From contig NZ_CP030843.1 in NCBI RefSeq assembly GCF_003330725.1, forward strand, positions 62,001-126,000: 64,000 nucleotides of DNA. Direction: 5' to 3'. Position 1 is the first letter of the stretch, and every line of letters begins with the position of its first letter. This document shows, one piece after another, positions 36,128-46,520 of the stretch. The notes beneath the pieces were generated by a model. The model had not been told where the DNA came from. It worked only from the letters and a program-made list of their open reading frames with translations, and searched no databases. The translations under genes were made by a program, and so were the position numbers. The stretch is from Acidisarcina polymorpha. GTDB lineage: Bacteria > Acidobacteriota > Terriglobia > Terriglobales > Acidobacteriaceae.

Positions 36128-36227
36128 GGCTTGCGCCGAGATCTAGCCCCTTCCCTGGGGTTGGGCGTTTGCCGAGGCATTTAGCTCGATGGAGCTCCTC
36201 GATTTGCTGTGATGTGGGAGAAAAGCA

Positions 36228-37091
36228 ATGAAAACACAACCGAACGTCCTTGTGACAGGTGCCTCTTCCGGGATTGGTTGGGCAGTCACCGAGGCCCTGA
36301 CCGCAAGAGGCATCCGGGTCTTCGGCAGCGTGAGGACTCGCCACGACGCTGAACGGCTGCTCAATGCATTCAAAGAGCAAGTCGTTCCCTTAATCTTCGA
36401 CACGACTGACGTGGATGCCGTTGCGGCTGCAACCAAACAGGTGCGGGATAGGCTAGATAATGAGCCCCTGTTCGGAATCGTGAACAATGCCGGCACTGGT
36501 ACGGCCGCTCCTCTGTTGTACGTGCCAATTGCTGAATTTCGCCAGCAGTTCGAAGTGAACGTGATTGGCACTCTCAACGTCATTCAACACTTTGTTCCGC
36601 TGCTCCGCTCCACAGGAAGAACACCGGGAAGAGTAATCAACATTGGCTCGACGGCAGGCCGCATCGGCATTCCGTTCTTCGGAGCCTACGCGGCATCAAA
36701 ACATGCACTCAACGGTTTGTCTGAGTCGCTTCGCCGTGAACTCCTGCCTTATGGTATTGACGTGATCACCGTTGTGCCTGGGCCTGTGAAGACGCCTATC
36801 TGGGACAAGGCGGAAAGCCTCGATTTCCGGGCGTACAGAGGCACGCCCTACGCAGGTCTTATTGATACATTCCGCGACGTCATGGTTCGGGACGGCAGGA
36901 ACGGTATGGAACCGCGAGTGATCGGCGATGCCGTGTTTACGGCCTTGACCACGAGCCGACCTCGCTCGACTTACGTTTGCGTGACGGGGCTTCTCAAGAA
37001 CTGGATACTTCCAACTCAATTGCCGTCACGGTGGGTGGACAGGCTTATAGGCGACCAGTTAGGGCTGACTGCGAAAACAGATGAAAAGTGA
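36228..37091 (+). CDS. Short-chain dehydrogenase/reductase
   Basis: 287 residues. Cofactor motif VTGASSGIGWAVTEALTARG (TGxxxGIG), Asp-like position TTDVDAV, NNAGTG, and the catalytic tetrad Asn...Ser (GSTAGRIGIPF), Tyr and Lys in YAASKHALNGLSESL (YxxxK). VPGPVKTPIW follows. Classical SDR of standard length plus a C-terminal extension. Prefers NADP(H) or NAD(H) - undetermined; Arg in VRTRHD after strand 2 would favour NADP. Starts 100 bases after the MDR gene, GGGAG before the ATG. Confidence 0.92.
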   Translation: MKTQPNVLVTGASSGIGWAVTEALTARGIRVFGSVRTRHDAERLLNAFKEQVVPLIFDTTDVDAVAAATKQVRDRLDNEPLFGIVNNAGTGTAAPLLYVPIAEFRQQFEVNVIGTLNVIQHFVPLLRSTGRTPGRVINIGSTAGRIGIPFFGAYAASKHALNGLSESLRRELLPYGIDVITVVPGPVKTPIWDKAESLDFRAYRGTPYAGLIDTFRDVMVRDGRNGMEPRVIGDAVFTALTTSRPRSTYVCVTGLLKNWILPTQLPSRWVDRLIGDQLGLTAKTDEK

Positions 37092-37176
37092 TTGATTCCA
37101 AACGAGGTTCGTTAATGATTGCTGCTACTGCTACAGAGAAATACCGGCCAAATTCTCAGCGCTTTCAGAGGCCCTA

Positions 37177-37860
37177 ATGCTCGACGTTCATCCACCACAT
37201 GCTTCTCCACACACGTGGAGGGACTTTTTCATCCACATTGCCACGATCGTTGTTGGCCTCCTTACTGCCTTGGGTCTTGAGCAATCGGTTGAGGCAATCC
37301 ATCGTCATAATGAACGCATCCGCCTCATCGAGGATCTCAAACAGGAGGCGCGCGCGAGTGCTTGAGATTCGGGAAAACAATCAGTCCTACCTTGTCCTGA
37401 ATCAATGGATGCGCGATACGCTCAGCGTCGTGCTCAAAGCGACTCCTGCCGATGGGTACGTCGTCTTCACATTTCCTGCTCCAATCAGTCAGACATCTGG
37501 AAACCTCAGACCTTCGAACGCAGTTTGGACTGCAGCGAAGTCCGCCGGCAGTGTGAGCGTACTCACCCGCGAGGAAATCGAAGATTGGGAGCGGGTTGAC
37601 TACTTCGCACAACTGGCACAGCGGGACACTGAGGTCTCGCAGACCGCGCTCAAATCCGTTGAGGCCGTTTGCGACCATCTTGGCAATCGTTTTCACCGCA
37701 AGCAGTACCGTTCGGACCACGTTGGCAGGTCGCGACGAGCTCACTCGCGGATTGGCCGTAGTCATTGAGTCCGTGCAATCGATGCGACATGACAATGAGG
37801 AGACGATCACTGCAACTGAGACGGTAAGCCTAGAGATCGCAACCGCGCCTGAAGTCCGTC
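37177..37860 (+). pseudogene. Hypothetical single-TM protein, at least two frameshifts
   Basis: The ATG at 37177 gives MLDVHPPHASPHTWRDFFIH and the TM segment IATIVVGLLTALGLEQSVEA, a start typical of a family of acidobacterial/sphingomonad small membrane proteins. The frame is lost near 37360; the next frame continues VLEIRENNQSYLVLNQWMRD to about 37690, where it is lost again into LAIVFTASSTVRTTLAGRDE. If repaired it would be about 220 residues with a periplasmic helical domain. Function of the family is unknown. Confidence 0.65.
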
Positions 37861-38200
37861 AGCGAGACCACTATCTATCCGGTCGTGGAAGAGGTTGTGG
37901 TCGTGCACAAAAAACTGCTGGGGCGGTGCTCGAACACTGCCCCAACCACCCCCAATGTACATGGCCTGTCACTTAGAGATATGTGGCAACGTGTTTCAGA
38001 GCTAGTTGTCGTAATCGTCATCGGACTTGCCAGAGAGCCTGACCAAACGGACAGCCCTGCCCTGCAACCGCATTCAGACAGACGCATCATGTCTTTTCCG
38101 CTCGCTGCCTCCACCTCTCCGCCCCAAGGAAGCTTTTGTCCGATAAGCCGGCTATCCGTCAACTTGCCAGAACCTCTGAATCGATTAGCCCAACTTGAAC
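37861..38200 (+). other. Decayed stretch with a possible DUF2382 (YsnF-like) remnant
   Basis: 340 bases without a whole gene. Reading in one frame from about 37850 gives SVSETTIYPVVEEVVVVHKK, which resembles the repeat of YsnF/AvaK-type DUF2382 stress proteins. After HKKLL the frame breaks. The rest, up to the M15 peptidase stop at 38201, holds nothing recognised. Confidence 0.35.
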
Positions 38201-38969
38201 TCATTTCTGCTCCTTGCCCTTCGGCTGTCCCTTCGCCTCGCCGCCTTCTACTGGTTCAGCTGGGACGTACTGCAAGCCTGTCGCCACGTAAGCCCGCTCG
38301 AGGACGTTTCCATTACCGCCGAGGGTCGCCTTATAGAAGTGCATGTAGTCGGGCTCTCCCGAGTAAAAGCCTCCCCACGCCCAGCCATGCCGAGCAAAGA
38401 TCTGAAACGCCTCAGTGTTAGGAGACACTTTGCCCTTGGCATCGTCGCGCTTGGAACGAGCATCGGACCCCTGCGGCCACCAACCCTCCTTCACGTCGTG
38501 GAACGGATTGTCGAAGGGATTAAGGTCGACGGCGATGCCGTAGGCATGACCACTCCACTCGGTGGGCGCGTCTTGCGCTTTGCGGCAGTAGAAGCCGACG
38601 GTCACATCCTTTTCTGCATTGCCTCCACCAACCTCATAGTTCTCGTAGGGATCGATTTTGTTGATCGGAAACCGAATGTCGTACAGCTCCTGGAAGATCG
38701 CGGAGGCTTCTTGGGCGAACCGCTTGTGGATTACCAGCGTGCCCTCATGGGTCAGGTGATCGAATCCGAAATAGGTCAGACGGATCGAGAGCAGATCATC
38801 CAGCGGTACGGGACAACCAGGGCTCCATGCTTTCCCGGTCATAGCAATTCGTTCACTGGGGGTGAGAGGCCTGATCTTTTTGCTGAACCTGAACGCTTTG
38901 GCCAAAAGTTGCGATTGAAAGAAAGAAGATGGCGGAGCTGCTTCTGAGGCGAAGTCGCAGGTCTCTCAT
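38201..38969 (-). pseudogene. M15-family (D-Ala-D-Ala type) peptidase, frameshifted after signal peptide
   Basis: The start ATG at 38969 (GGAGAACTTGC before it) encodes a signal peptide (RSSSAIFFLSIATFGQS). Near the A run at about 38880-38885 the frame shifts to the body: SWSGHAYGIAVDLNPFDNP-type SGHAYGIAVDLNPFDNP (Zn ligands His and Asp) and GWAWGGFYSGEPDYMHFYK (third His). This is the M15_4/VanY-like zinc peptidase that trims cell-wall peptides. If the shift is a sequencing error, the enzyme would be intact (about 250 residues) and periplasmic. Confidence 0.75.
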
Positions 38970-39185
38970 GCAAGTTCTCCAGGTTCTTCGTTTTTTTACA
39001 ATCATCGCACGGGGCCGTCACCTAGATGTTGTGGACTGATCACTCGCTGGATCACTTACTGACAGTCGAAAGGAAGCCACGTGGACGAAAAGTCGGTAAC
39101 TCATTCACCTGCCAATCCGGTCGTTCCGCGACTCTGGGATGAGAGCGACAAGCACGACTTCTTTTACCCACCAGGTAGTAGGCTG

Positions 39186-41747
39186 TCACTTTCTTTCGAG
39201 ATTTAGAGAGTAGATGTCGGAAGTGCCCAGATCGCGAAGAAATAGCGGCGCACCGGTAGGGTCGATGCCCATCCATCCGCCATCGTTCCCCGCGTAGCGG
39301 AAGTCCTTTAGATCGACGACGCGCTCAGTCGCGCCGTCCGCCGCGCGGACTCGAAGTACGGCTGGATTTTCTAGGAAATTCAGAAAGTAGACGTTCTTGC
39401 TGTCCGCTGACCACGATTGGTAACCAATAAGCCCCTTATAGGGATTGGACCACCGCTGCGTTTTTACGTCGAAGACGTTCAAGCCCATTGAGTCCATGTG
39501 AATTGCAGCGATCGAGCGACCATCAGGGGACCATCTAGGAGCGAACAATCCCGTCGATCCCGGTAGAGTTGATACCTGATCGCTCTTGAGGTCGAAAATC
39601 TTCAGGACGCTGTTCGGGTCTTTACCTCCCAATCGGCTGTTCGAAAACACGATCTTCGTTCCGTCCGCAGACCAACTCGGGTCTGTTTCTAGCCCTTTGT
39701 CGTTAGGAACGAGTCGTTGCGAGCTGCCTCCATGCGATGGAACGAGGAAGGCCTTTGGACCGTCCTCACCTGAACTATTGACAAAGAGAATTTGTGAGCC
39801 ATCCGGTGACCATGCCGGCTGCAACGGGCATGTGGGTGGACTGCTCAGTTGAACCCGATCGCTGCCGTCACGTCTCGCGCTCCAGAGTATGCAATCAGGA
39901 TAGGAAACGTAAGCGATGGACTGGCCGTCCTTTGAGAATGCCACGCTATCCGCCGATAGTCCTCCGAGATATGTTTGGAATTGCTTGGTGTGCGGGTCTA
40001 ATCGGATCAGTTCGCCATGCCGAATCGAGCCCTGCACGAATATTTTTGTTCCATCCTTGCCTGCAATGGGATTACCCCATTCGATAGGTCCGGTTGTTAA
40101 CTTCACGGGAGCCGTTTGTTTGCCAGACAGAGACCGACGTTCGTCGCGAGTGAATATCTGCCCGTCCGAATTGAAGTAGAAGAAATGCCCGTCGGACGTC
40201 CAGTGCCCACCGCAACAAACGTAGCCTTTCCACCCAGGCAGCAAGGGATGGAGATCGGCTCCTGAGGAGGATATCTCCCACAGTCCACCACTTTTCGAGA
40301 ACCGAATCGCTTTGCCGTCTGGAGACCAACTGGGGCCATAGCCTCTGCCTCCAATCGAAGCCAGCTTGTGGCCTCCTGTCCCGTCACTTTTGATAAGGAA
40401 AAGGTAGCCGTCTGGAGTGGTGTAAGCGACCAGGTTTCCGTCTGGCGACCAGGAGGCGTCTACTCCCGCGGCCAGATATTGGTGTGCTCCACCGAGGATG
40501 TTCAAGCTCCAGAAAGGCTGGGAGGGACCGGTACCTGAGTTGAGCGAGAAGACGAGAAATTTGGAACCATCAGGTGAGACATCCGCGAGAAACGGATTCG
40601 GCAAGTCGATTTTCAATGGAGAAATATCTCCACCTGCGACTGCGACCTCCGTAATGCCGTATCTGTTTTGAGAGAGATACAGTCTAACGCCGTCCGTTCC
40701 ATAAACCTCGCCAGCGTTGCCGGAATGGGTAATCTGCGTATACCCGGAGATGCGCAGTAAGGCAGAGTTCCTCTTCACTACCAGATAAAAGGTCACGGCG
40801 ACGATGGCGGAAATCGTTGCGGAAATGAGCAGCCAGCGCATCCATTTCTGAGACAGGTGCGGGTGCGGGGCAGCAAGCGCGACTGGCGTGGCATTTGACC
40901 CTGAGAGTGCTTCGATAGCAAATGCGAGATCGGAAGCTGACTGAAAACGTTGCTCGGGATTTTTCTCAAGGCACCGATGAACGACCCTTTGCAGACCCGG
41001 AGGAGCCGTTGGGAGAACCTGCGAGATGGCCGGCGGGTCCTCGTTGAGGATAGCGGTCATGGTCTCGACGTCGGTATCACGATGGAAGGCACGCACCCCG
41101 CAGAGCATCTCGTAGAGAACAACACCGAACGCGAATATATCGGTGCGATGGTCGACGCCGTTGCCGCGTATTTGTTCGGGCGACATATAGCCTGCGGTAC
41201 CCACAATTAAGCCGGGGCTAGTTTGATGAGTGAGCGTCGGCAAATCGCCGTCTGGTGCCGTTCTCGGCTGGATCAACTTGGCAAGACCAAAATCTAATAT
41301 CTTGATGCGTCCGTCTTTTGTGACGAAGAGGTTTTCAGGTTTTAGATCGCGATGTACTATTCCTTTTTCGTGGGCCGCAGAAAGTCCTTGGGCGATCTGC
41401 ACGGCGTAATCGATTGCCTTACGCGGAAAAACGGGGGCGAGCTTAAGTTGGCCGCGCAGCGTTTCGCCTTCGAGCAGCTCAGTGACCAGGTAAAGCGAGC
41501 CCTGAAACGAGCCGAGCTGGTAAACGGCGAGAATGTTGGGATGGTTCAGTGCTGCAGCGGCTCGCGCCTCCAGTTCAAAGCGCTGAACGCGTTCCGGATT
41601 TTGTGAGACAAAGGGGGGCAAAATTTTGATCGCAACTTCACGTCTCAGCGCCGAATCGCGGGCGTGATAGACCTCGCCCATTCCGCCCGCGCCCAGCAAG
41701 CCAAGAACCTCATAGTTGTCGAGCCGCGAACCGGGAGGGAGAGCCAT
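39186..41747 (-). CDS. Membrane Ser/Thr protein kinase with C-terminal PD40 propeller
   Basis: 853 residues from the ATG at 41747 (MALPPGSRLDNYEVL); the longer frame adds 14 residues without support. Kinase domain residues 1-280: GLLGAGGMGEVYHARD (P-loop), VAIKIL (Lys), IVHRDLKPENLFV (catalytic loop), DFGLAKL, GTAGYMSPEQIRG. A transmembrane segment (WLLISATISAIVAVTFYLVV, about 315) separates it from a periplasmic WD40-like PD40 propeller of six or more blades (SPDGSKF, SWSPDGNLV, RWSPDGRSIAAIH). A PknB/eukaryotic-like kinase with an external sensor is typical of Acidobacteria. Signal unknown. Confidence 0.93.
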   Translation of the reverse strand: MALPPGSRLDNYEVLGLLGAGGMGEVYHARDSALRREVAIKILPPFVSQNPERVQRFELEARAAAALNHPNILAVYQLGSFQGSLYLVTELLEGETLRGQLKLAPVFPRKAIDYAVQIAQGLSAAHEKGIVHRDLKPENLFVTKDGRIKILDFGLAKLIQPRTAPDGDLPTLTHQTSPGLIVGTAGYMSPEQIRGNGVDHRTDIFAFGVVLYEMLCGVRAFHRDTDVETMTAILNEDPPAISQVLPTAPPGLQRVVHRCLEKNPEQRFQSASDLAFAIEALSGSNATPVALAAPHPHLSQKWMRWLLISATISAIVAVTFYLVVKRNSALLRISGYTQITHSGNAGEVYGTDGVRLYLSQNRYGITEVAVAGGDISPLKIDLPNPFLADVSPDGSKFLVFSLNSGTGPSQPFWSLNILGGAHQYLAAGVDASWSPDGNLVAYTTPDGYLFLIKSDGTGGHKLASIGGRGYGPSWSPDGKAIRFSKSGGLWEISSSGADLHPLLPGWKGYVCCGGHWTSDGHFFYFNSDGQIFTRDERRSLSGKQTAPVKLTTGPIEWGNPIAGKDGTKIFVQGSIRHGELIRLDPHTKQFQTYLGGLSADSVAFSKDGQSIAYVSYPDCILWSARRDGSDRVQLSSPPTCPLQPAWSPDGSQILFVNSSGEDGPKAFLVPSHGGSSQRLVPNDKGLETDPSWSADGTKIVFSNSRLGGKDPNSVLKIFDLKSDQVSTLPGSTGLFAPRWSPDGRSIAAIHMDSMGLNVFDVKTQRWSNPYKGLIGYQSWSADSKNVYFLNFLENPAVLRVRAADGATERVVDLKDFRYAGNDGGWMGIDPTGAPLFLRDLGTSDIYSLNLERK

Positions 41748-41907
41748 AGCAATGCGGATTATACCTACGCGGAAAGCCAATTTTCTCATTGCTTAGCTCG
41801 TTCGATGAGTACAACAAAGTCAGGGGTATGAGGAGGTCTCTCTGGGCATCTCGACGATCGTCACGAAGGTAAATCCGTGTCGCGGCTCGGTTAAACCTGC
41901 GCGGGGA

Positions 41908-42009
41908 GAGAGCTCGGAAGCACTACGGGATCTAGTACGCGCCCGCGAAGCAGCCAAGCAGGATCAGTTGCGAGCGCGTCACCGGTTGAGCAAATTCTTG
42001 CTGCGCTCC
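41908..42009 (+). pseudogene. IS110-family transposase remnant (34 codons)
   Basis: In frame from 41908: ESSEALRDLVRAREAAKQDQ and then LRARHRLSKFLLRS. The EALRDLVRAREAAKQDQLRARHRLSKFLLR run is highly conserved in many IS110/IS116-type transposases. The flanks show nothing more, so only this piece of the middle survives. The gap 41748-42091 holds no other feature; a plus-strand frame at 42050 is unsupported. Confidence 0.6.
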
Positions 42010-42091
42010 ATATTAGAGATTTGGTAATCGTTGAGGCACGATCCCACTTATGAGGCATTGTCAAAGACGTAAGCCCGACAAGGGCGCCGAC

Positions 42092-43015
42092 TCACTTGGG
42101 ATCAAAAATAATGAAGTGATCCGAATGGGAAACGTAGACGCGCCGAAACAGTATGGTCGACAGTATTCCATCAGCGCCTTCCTCCGGAGGGCTTTGCGCC
42201 CCATTAGCTGGCATCACGAAGCGTATTTTCCGAAGGACGCGGGATCCAAGCCTCATGTCCTGGGAAGGCAGGACAACGAAGGCCCTACGCGCCTCGCCTA
42301 CCTCTAATCCCTGCAGCTTGGCTAGCTTTAGAAGAGGCTCTTCCAATTCCTTGTTGCCCGCGAAAAGAATCTGACCATCACTTCCGGAATCGACCTGGAG
42401 CAGGACCGGCCGCCTGCCCGTAGCAGAGAGATTGACGGTAACAACGAGGCGATGAGTGAGAGGCAGGTCAGTTTCGGAGTCCTTTGAGGCCAACAGCGGA
42501 ATCGGGTCTCCACGAAGCTTCCTTCGCATGAGCTTCGCATCATCTAGGCAGAGTAGTCGGTGCGGATAGTCAATCAAAAAGTCAAAGTGAGCCAGAAAGT
42601 TCTCACCTAGCACACCCCGAATGCGCGGATCTGCGGCTTGAATCGGTCCGAGGTCCTGGACGGCAGCCAGCGGTTTGTCAACAGTCAGCAAACCGGTCTG
42701 CAGCGAATCGAGAATCACGACCGGAGCGTGAAGAACCATAGAGGTGGTGACCAGGCCGACGGTGCCTTGCGATTTCACCTGAAACATTGTGGCGAGCGCC
42801 GGATTTATAACGTTGAGCTGGCTACCCGTATCCACCATGAAATCAAACGGACCCTTCCCGTTAATTTTCACCGGAACAACGAGCAGTGCCCCCGCGACCA
42901 AGCGCGGATGCAGACCAGGTGTGTCGGCCGGGCAGTGCGCTTCTGCCCTGGATGTGATTTGAACCATGGGGGCGAGAAAGACCCAGATGGATATACGGAG
43001 AAGGTGGGATTTCAT
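42092..43015 (-). CDS. Retropepsin-like aspartyl protease family protein, exported
   Basis: 307 residues from the ATG at 43015 (MKSHLLRISIWVFLAPMVQ, signal peptide). Two halves: the first has FDFMVDTGSQLNVINPA (Asp-Thr-Gly active site) and RGVLGENFLAHFDFLIDYPH, the second LLQVDSGSDGQILFAGNKEL (Asp-Ser-Gly, second half-site) and ADGILSTILFRRVYVSHSDH. Single-chain proteins with two such half-sites occur widely in Acidobacteria and Bacteroidetes; substrate unknown. Periplasmic. Divergent from the winged-helix gene starting at 43222. Confidence 0.85.
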   Translation of the reverse strand: MKSHLLRISIWVFLAPMVQITSRAEAHCPADTPGLHPRLVAGALLVVPVKINGKGPFDFMVDTGSQLNVINPALATMFQVKSQGTVGLVTTSMVLHAPVVILDSLQTGLLTVDKPLAAVQDLGPIQAADPRIRGVLGENFLAHFDFLIDYPHRLLCLDDAKLMRRKLRGDPIPLLASKDSETDLPLTHRLVVTVNLSATGRRPVLLQVDSGSDGQILFAGNKELEEPLLKLAKLQGLEVGEARRAFVVLPSQDMRLGSRVLRKIRFVMPANGAQSPPEEGADGILSTILFRRVYVSHSDHFIIFDPK

Positions 43016-43221
43016 GTCGGCCTCCGCTCGCCGTGTGCGAGCCGAAGACGACATTGGCGACTATATGTGGCTACCTCAATCGATTCGGGATAAAATTTTT
43101 GTCGATTGATGGATGGAAAAGGTGTTAATAGGCATAACTGCCGGGCATTGTTGAACTTGACAGGTAACGCTTAGGGAGGACCGCGTTCAGCAAAGCTGGC
43201 CTGGGATGGGAGGCTTCCTTA

Positions 43222-45336
43222 ATGGTTGAACCACACTTACCACCCCGACTTGTACGCTTCGGCGCGTTCGAGGCAGACTTGCGCACAGGCGAATTGCGCA
43301 AGGATGGAGTGAAGCTGAAATTTAGCGGGCAGCCGTTCCGGGTGATGGCCATCTTACTGGAGCGCCCGGGCGAGGCGGTAACTCGCGAGGAGTTGCAGAA
43401 ACGCCTCTGGCCCGACACGTTCGTGGACGTTGAGCGCAACCTCAATACCGCCATCAACAAAATCCGGGAGGCTCTAGACGACTCGGCAGAGAGCCCGCGG
43501 TTTGTCGAGACGCTTCCGCGACGAGGATACCGTTTCATCGCGCCGGTTGAAGCGGATTTTCCCGTGGCGAGCCAGGGCCCCGTCGAACAGCCGATCGATC
43601 AACCAGCAATATCGAGGAGTCGCCGCACTCTCCGGTTGGCGATTCTCAGCAGCGCAACCCTCCTTGCTACAGGGTCGGTCCTCTGGTTTTCGGTTCGCAG
43701 AACGAGAGAAACGCCGAGAGTCGTGCGCTTCACACCATTGAGTAATGATGGCCAGAAAAAGGCCGGCCCTATTCTGAGCGACGGTGTCCGGATCTATTTC
43801 AACGAGATCCTGCCCGATGGCAGGTCCGTGATCGCCCAGGTCTCCGTAAAAGGAGGCGAGGTTACTCCGCTTGTGGTCCCCCTCAAGGCCCCATCCGCTC
43901 GTGATCTGTCCCGGGATGGGACGGAGCTTCTGATTGCAAGCGCCGAAGGTATTCCTGCAAGCTCCGAAGGAGTTCAGGAGAGTTCGATTTGGCTTCAACC
44001 CGTCGCGGGCGGTTCGCCACTTCGAGTCGGGACTATTCTTGCACAAGACGCCGCATTCGGCGTAGATGGAACCACCATCATCTACAGCCAGGGAAATGAT
44101 GTGTACACGGCGAACCGCGACGGTTCCTCAACCCAGAAGTTACTCGCGGTCGACCATAGTCCCAGCCATTTCCGCTTTTCTCCCGACCGCAAAGAGCTTC
44201 GGTTCTTCACAAGCGCCCACTTCTTGATGAGTGCCGCCGCCAATGGAACGGGTCTTCATACGATGTTCCCGGGCGGTCCTGGAGATTGGACTCCAGATGG
44301 GCGATATTTCATCATGGTAAGGCAGGACCCGGGCTATACGACCGGCCATTTTGAGGTCTGGACGTTGCCGGAGTTAAAGACTTTTCGTTGGAGCAAACAG
44401 GATAGAGAGCCGATCCGGTTGACTTCAGGCCCCTTCGAATTCTGGTGGCCAACCAGTGGAAAAGACAAAAAGGAAATCTTTACGATTGCATTAGACCCTC
44501 GTGCTGAAGTCATTCGTTACGCTTCGCACGATCGCAATTTCGTGCCTTATTTTGGTGGGGTATCAGCAGAAGGCTTGGCCTTCTCGCCAGATGGTCAATG
44601 GGTGGCCTATACAACTTTTCCGGATGGGACGCTCTTCCGCAGCCGTGTCGACGGAAGCGAGCGGCTCCAACTTACCTCGCCCCCTATGCAGGTCGTCATG
44701 CCACGTTGGTCGCCCGATGGTAAGCAGATCGCTTTCAATGCAACTCTTCCCACGCCCGCAACTTGGAATATATACCGTGTCTCCAGCGCCGGGGGTACGG
44801 CCGAACGTCTGCTACCCAGCGAGCAGAGCCAGTTGGATGTGGATTGGTTGCCGGATGGGAAGTCGCTTATCTTCGGTTCCGCTGAGGAACAGGATCGCGG
44901 CCTCTATGTTTTGCACCTGGAATCACGGCGTGTTTCGCTCTTGCCTGGCTCAACAGGATTTTTTTCTCCCCACCCGTCTCCAGATGGGAGGTACATCTCG
45001 GGCACTACCGTTGTATCTGAGAAGTTGATGCTCTTTGACATATCCGCACAGAGGTGGACGAAGCCGTGTGACTGTACCGTGGGCTATCCTAGTTGGTCGC
45101 ATGACGGGAAGTACTTGTACTTCCAGTACTATCCTGCTCCAGACAAGGCGTACCGAATCGTTCGCCTCCGGATGAGTGATCGCAAAATCGAGGATGTTGC
45201 GGAAATCAGCAAAGTCGGTCGCGTAACCGCCGGCACTTGGGGGGAATGGTTCGGACTCGCTCCCGATGACTCTCCGTTGTTTGCTCGGGACATCAGCATC
45301 CAGGAAATCTATGCGCTTGAAATGAAGTGGCCTTAA
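43222..45336 (+). CDS. Winged-helix (CadC-like) regulator with PD40 propeller
   Basis: 704 residues. N-terminal OmpR/PhoB-type winged helix, residues 8-105: RFGAFEADLRTGELRKDGV, LKFSGQPFRVMAILLERPG, ERNLNTAINKIREALDDS, ETLPRRGYRFIAPV. A TM segment (TLRLAILSSATLLATGSVLW, about 133) then puts a PD40 propeller outside (WSPDGKQIAFN, LAFSPDGQWVAYT, DWLPDGKSLIFG). A one-component membrane-bound regulator like CadC, with the DNA-binding part inside. No obvious target; a similar but decayed partner lies at 45451-46515. Confidence 0.9.
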   Translation: MVEPHLPPRLVRFGAFEADLRTGELRKDGVKLKFSGQPFRVMAILLERPGEAVTREELQKRLWPDTFVDVERNLNTAINKIREALDDSAESPRFVETLPRRGYRFIAPVEADFPVASQGPVEQPIDQPAISRSRRTLRLAILSSATLLATGSVLWFSVRRTRETPRVVRFTPLSNDGQKKAGPILSDGVRIYFNEILPDGRSVIAQVSVKGGEVTPLVVPLKAPSARDLSRDGTELLIASAEGIPASSEGVQESSIWLQPVAGGSPLRVGTILAQDAAFGVDGTTIIYSQGNDVYTANRDGSSTQKLLAVDHSPSHFRFSPDRKELRFFTSAHFLMSAAANGTGLHTMFPGGPGDWTPDGRYFIMVRQDPGYTTGHFEVWTLPELKTFRWSKQDREPIRLTSGPFEFWWPTSGKDKKEIFTIALDPRAEVIRYASHDRNFVPYFGGVSAEGLAFSPDGQWVAYTTFPDGTLFRSRVDGSERLQLTSPPMQVVMPRWSPDGKQIAFNATLPTPATWNIYRVSSAGGTAERLLPSEQSQLDVDWLPDGKSLIFGSAEEQDRGLYVLHLESRRVSLLPGSTGFFSPHPSPDGRYISGTTVVSEKLMLFDISAQRWTKPCDCTVGYPSWSHDGKYLYFQYYPAPDKAYRIVRLRMSDRKIEDVAEISKVGRVTAGTWGEWFGLAPDDSPLFARDISIQEIYALEMKWP

Positions 45337-45450
45337 GAAGGCATTGCAAGCCCTTGCTAAGCCCGTTGTTGCCAACAGTCAGTATGGAGTGACCGGCGCC
45401 GATGCGCTGACCGTGGGTTAAGCTGTGAGCGTCCGCAGGACGACCGGGGG

Positions 45451-46515
45451 CTAATGCAAAGGAATGCGATAGAGATTTCGGCGAACGGTTTCATTCAAGA
45501 AGGCGTATTGCCCTGAATTTGGCCCCGGAACGATTAGCTTATCCAGCACTTTAGCTCCCCGTAGGGTCTCCGGGTGATCGGTTGAGTCGACTCCTTCCGA
45601 CGACAGTGAGGGAACTCCGTTGGCGGCATCAACCTGGAAGAGTACCGTTTTGCCGGTTCCTTTCACGTAGAGGAGTATCGCCAAGACTTTTCCTTGATCT
45701 CCCCACACGGCGTCGCACCGATTGTGGCAGATGATGACTGGAGTTCCACCATCGAGTGGGACGGCCGCGAGATCAGGTGCGGCTGCATTTGCGGGCGACG
45801 CCCGGCCGACGACTGCCCAGTGTCCGTCCGGCGAAAGCCCATGGCTACCGATGATCGGGTAGGGCAACACTCTTACCCGATCGCTTCCGTCCTCCTTCAT
45901 TCGATAAAGGAAGTTTGAGCCGCCTTCGGCAGCACGGAAGTAAATGTTGCCGTTCTGGTCAACGTTCGGCGTATCTTCGTTAACGGTCGAGGGAAATTGC
46001 CTCGGCGGAGACCCAAGTTCTATGTCCGCTATCCAAAGGTGGGAGTGGCCCGCCCGGTCGGTAGCGGAAAATACGACTCTCTTTCCGTCCGGGAACAAGG
46101 CGTATCCGCCCATCAAAATACCAGGCAGCAAATGCTGATTTTCGCCAGTTTCCAGGCTTACGCGAAAGAGCTCTCCACTCTCTAGGTCTGTCAGATGCCC
46201 GGAGGCCCCGTGGAGCGGAACGAGGTAGAAGATCGATTGTCCGTCGGACGAAAATCGCGGGTTTGCAGCGTGGCTTGCCGAGGAGAGTTGCCGGTCGCCT
46301 TTCGAATCGTGGAGCATGATCGTGCTTTGCACCAACCCTACGGAGGTGATGAACGAACGACCATCTGACGCCATAGCCATGCCTTCCTCCTCGGTCGCGC
46401 CGAAGGTCACCTGTTCAGGCTTGCCGTTGGCGAACCGTTGGCGCCAGATGTGAAAGTGGCCGCCGGCATCGGAGCTGAAGTACATCCAGGCTCCATCGGG
46501 GGACCACGCCACATA
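45451..46515 (-). pseudogene. PD40 propeller protein, N-terminally truncated
   Basis: About 355 C-terminal residues with PD40 blades: AWSPDGAWMYFSSDAGGHFH, SSDGQSIFYLVPL, FPDGKRVVFSATDRAGHSH, LSPDGHWAVVGRAS. It ends NETVRRNLYRIPLH. The N-terminus, which in relatives is a winged helix or a kinase, is missing because the sequence changes to the relaxase at about 46516-46520. The internal GTG at 46512 is not a native start. Confidence 0.8.
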
Positions 46516-46520
46516 GGTGC

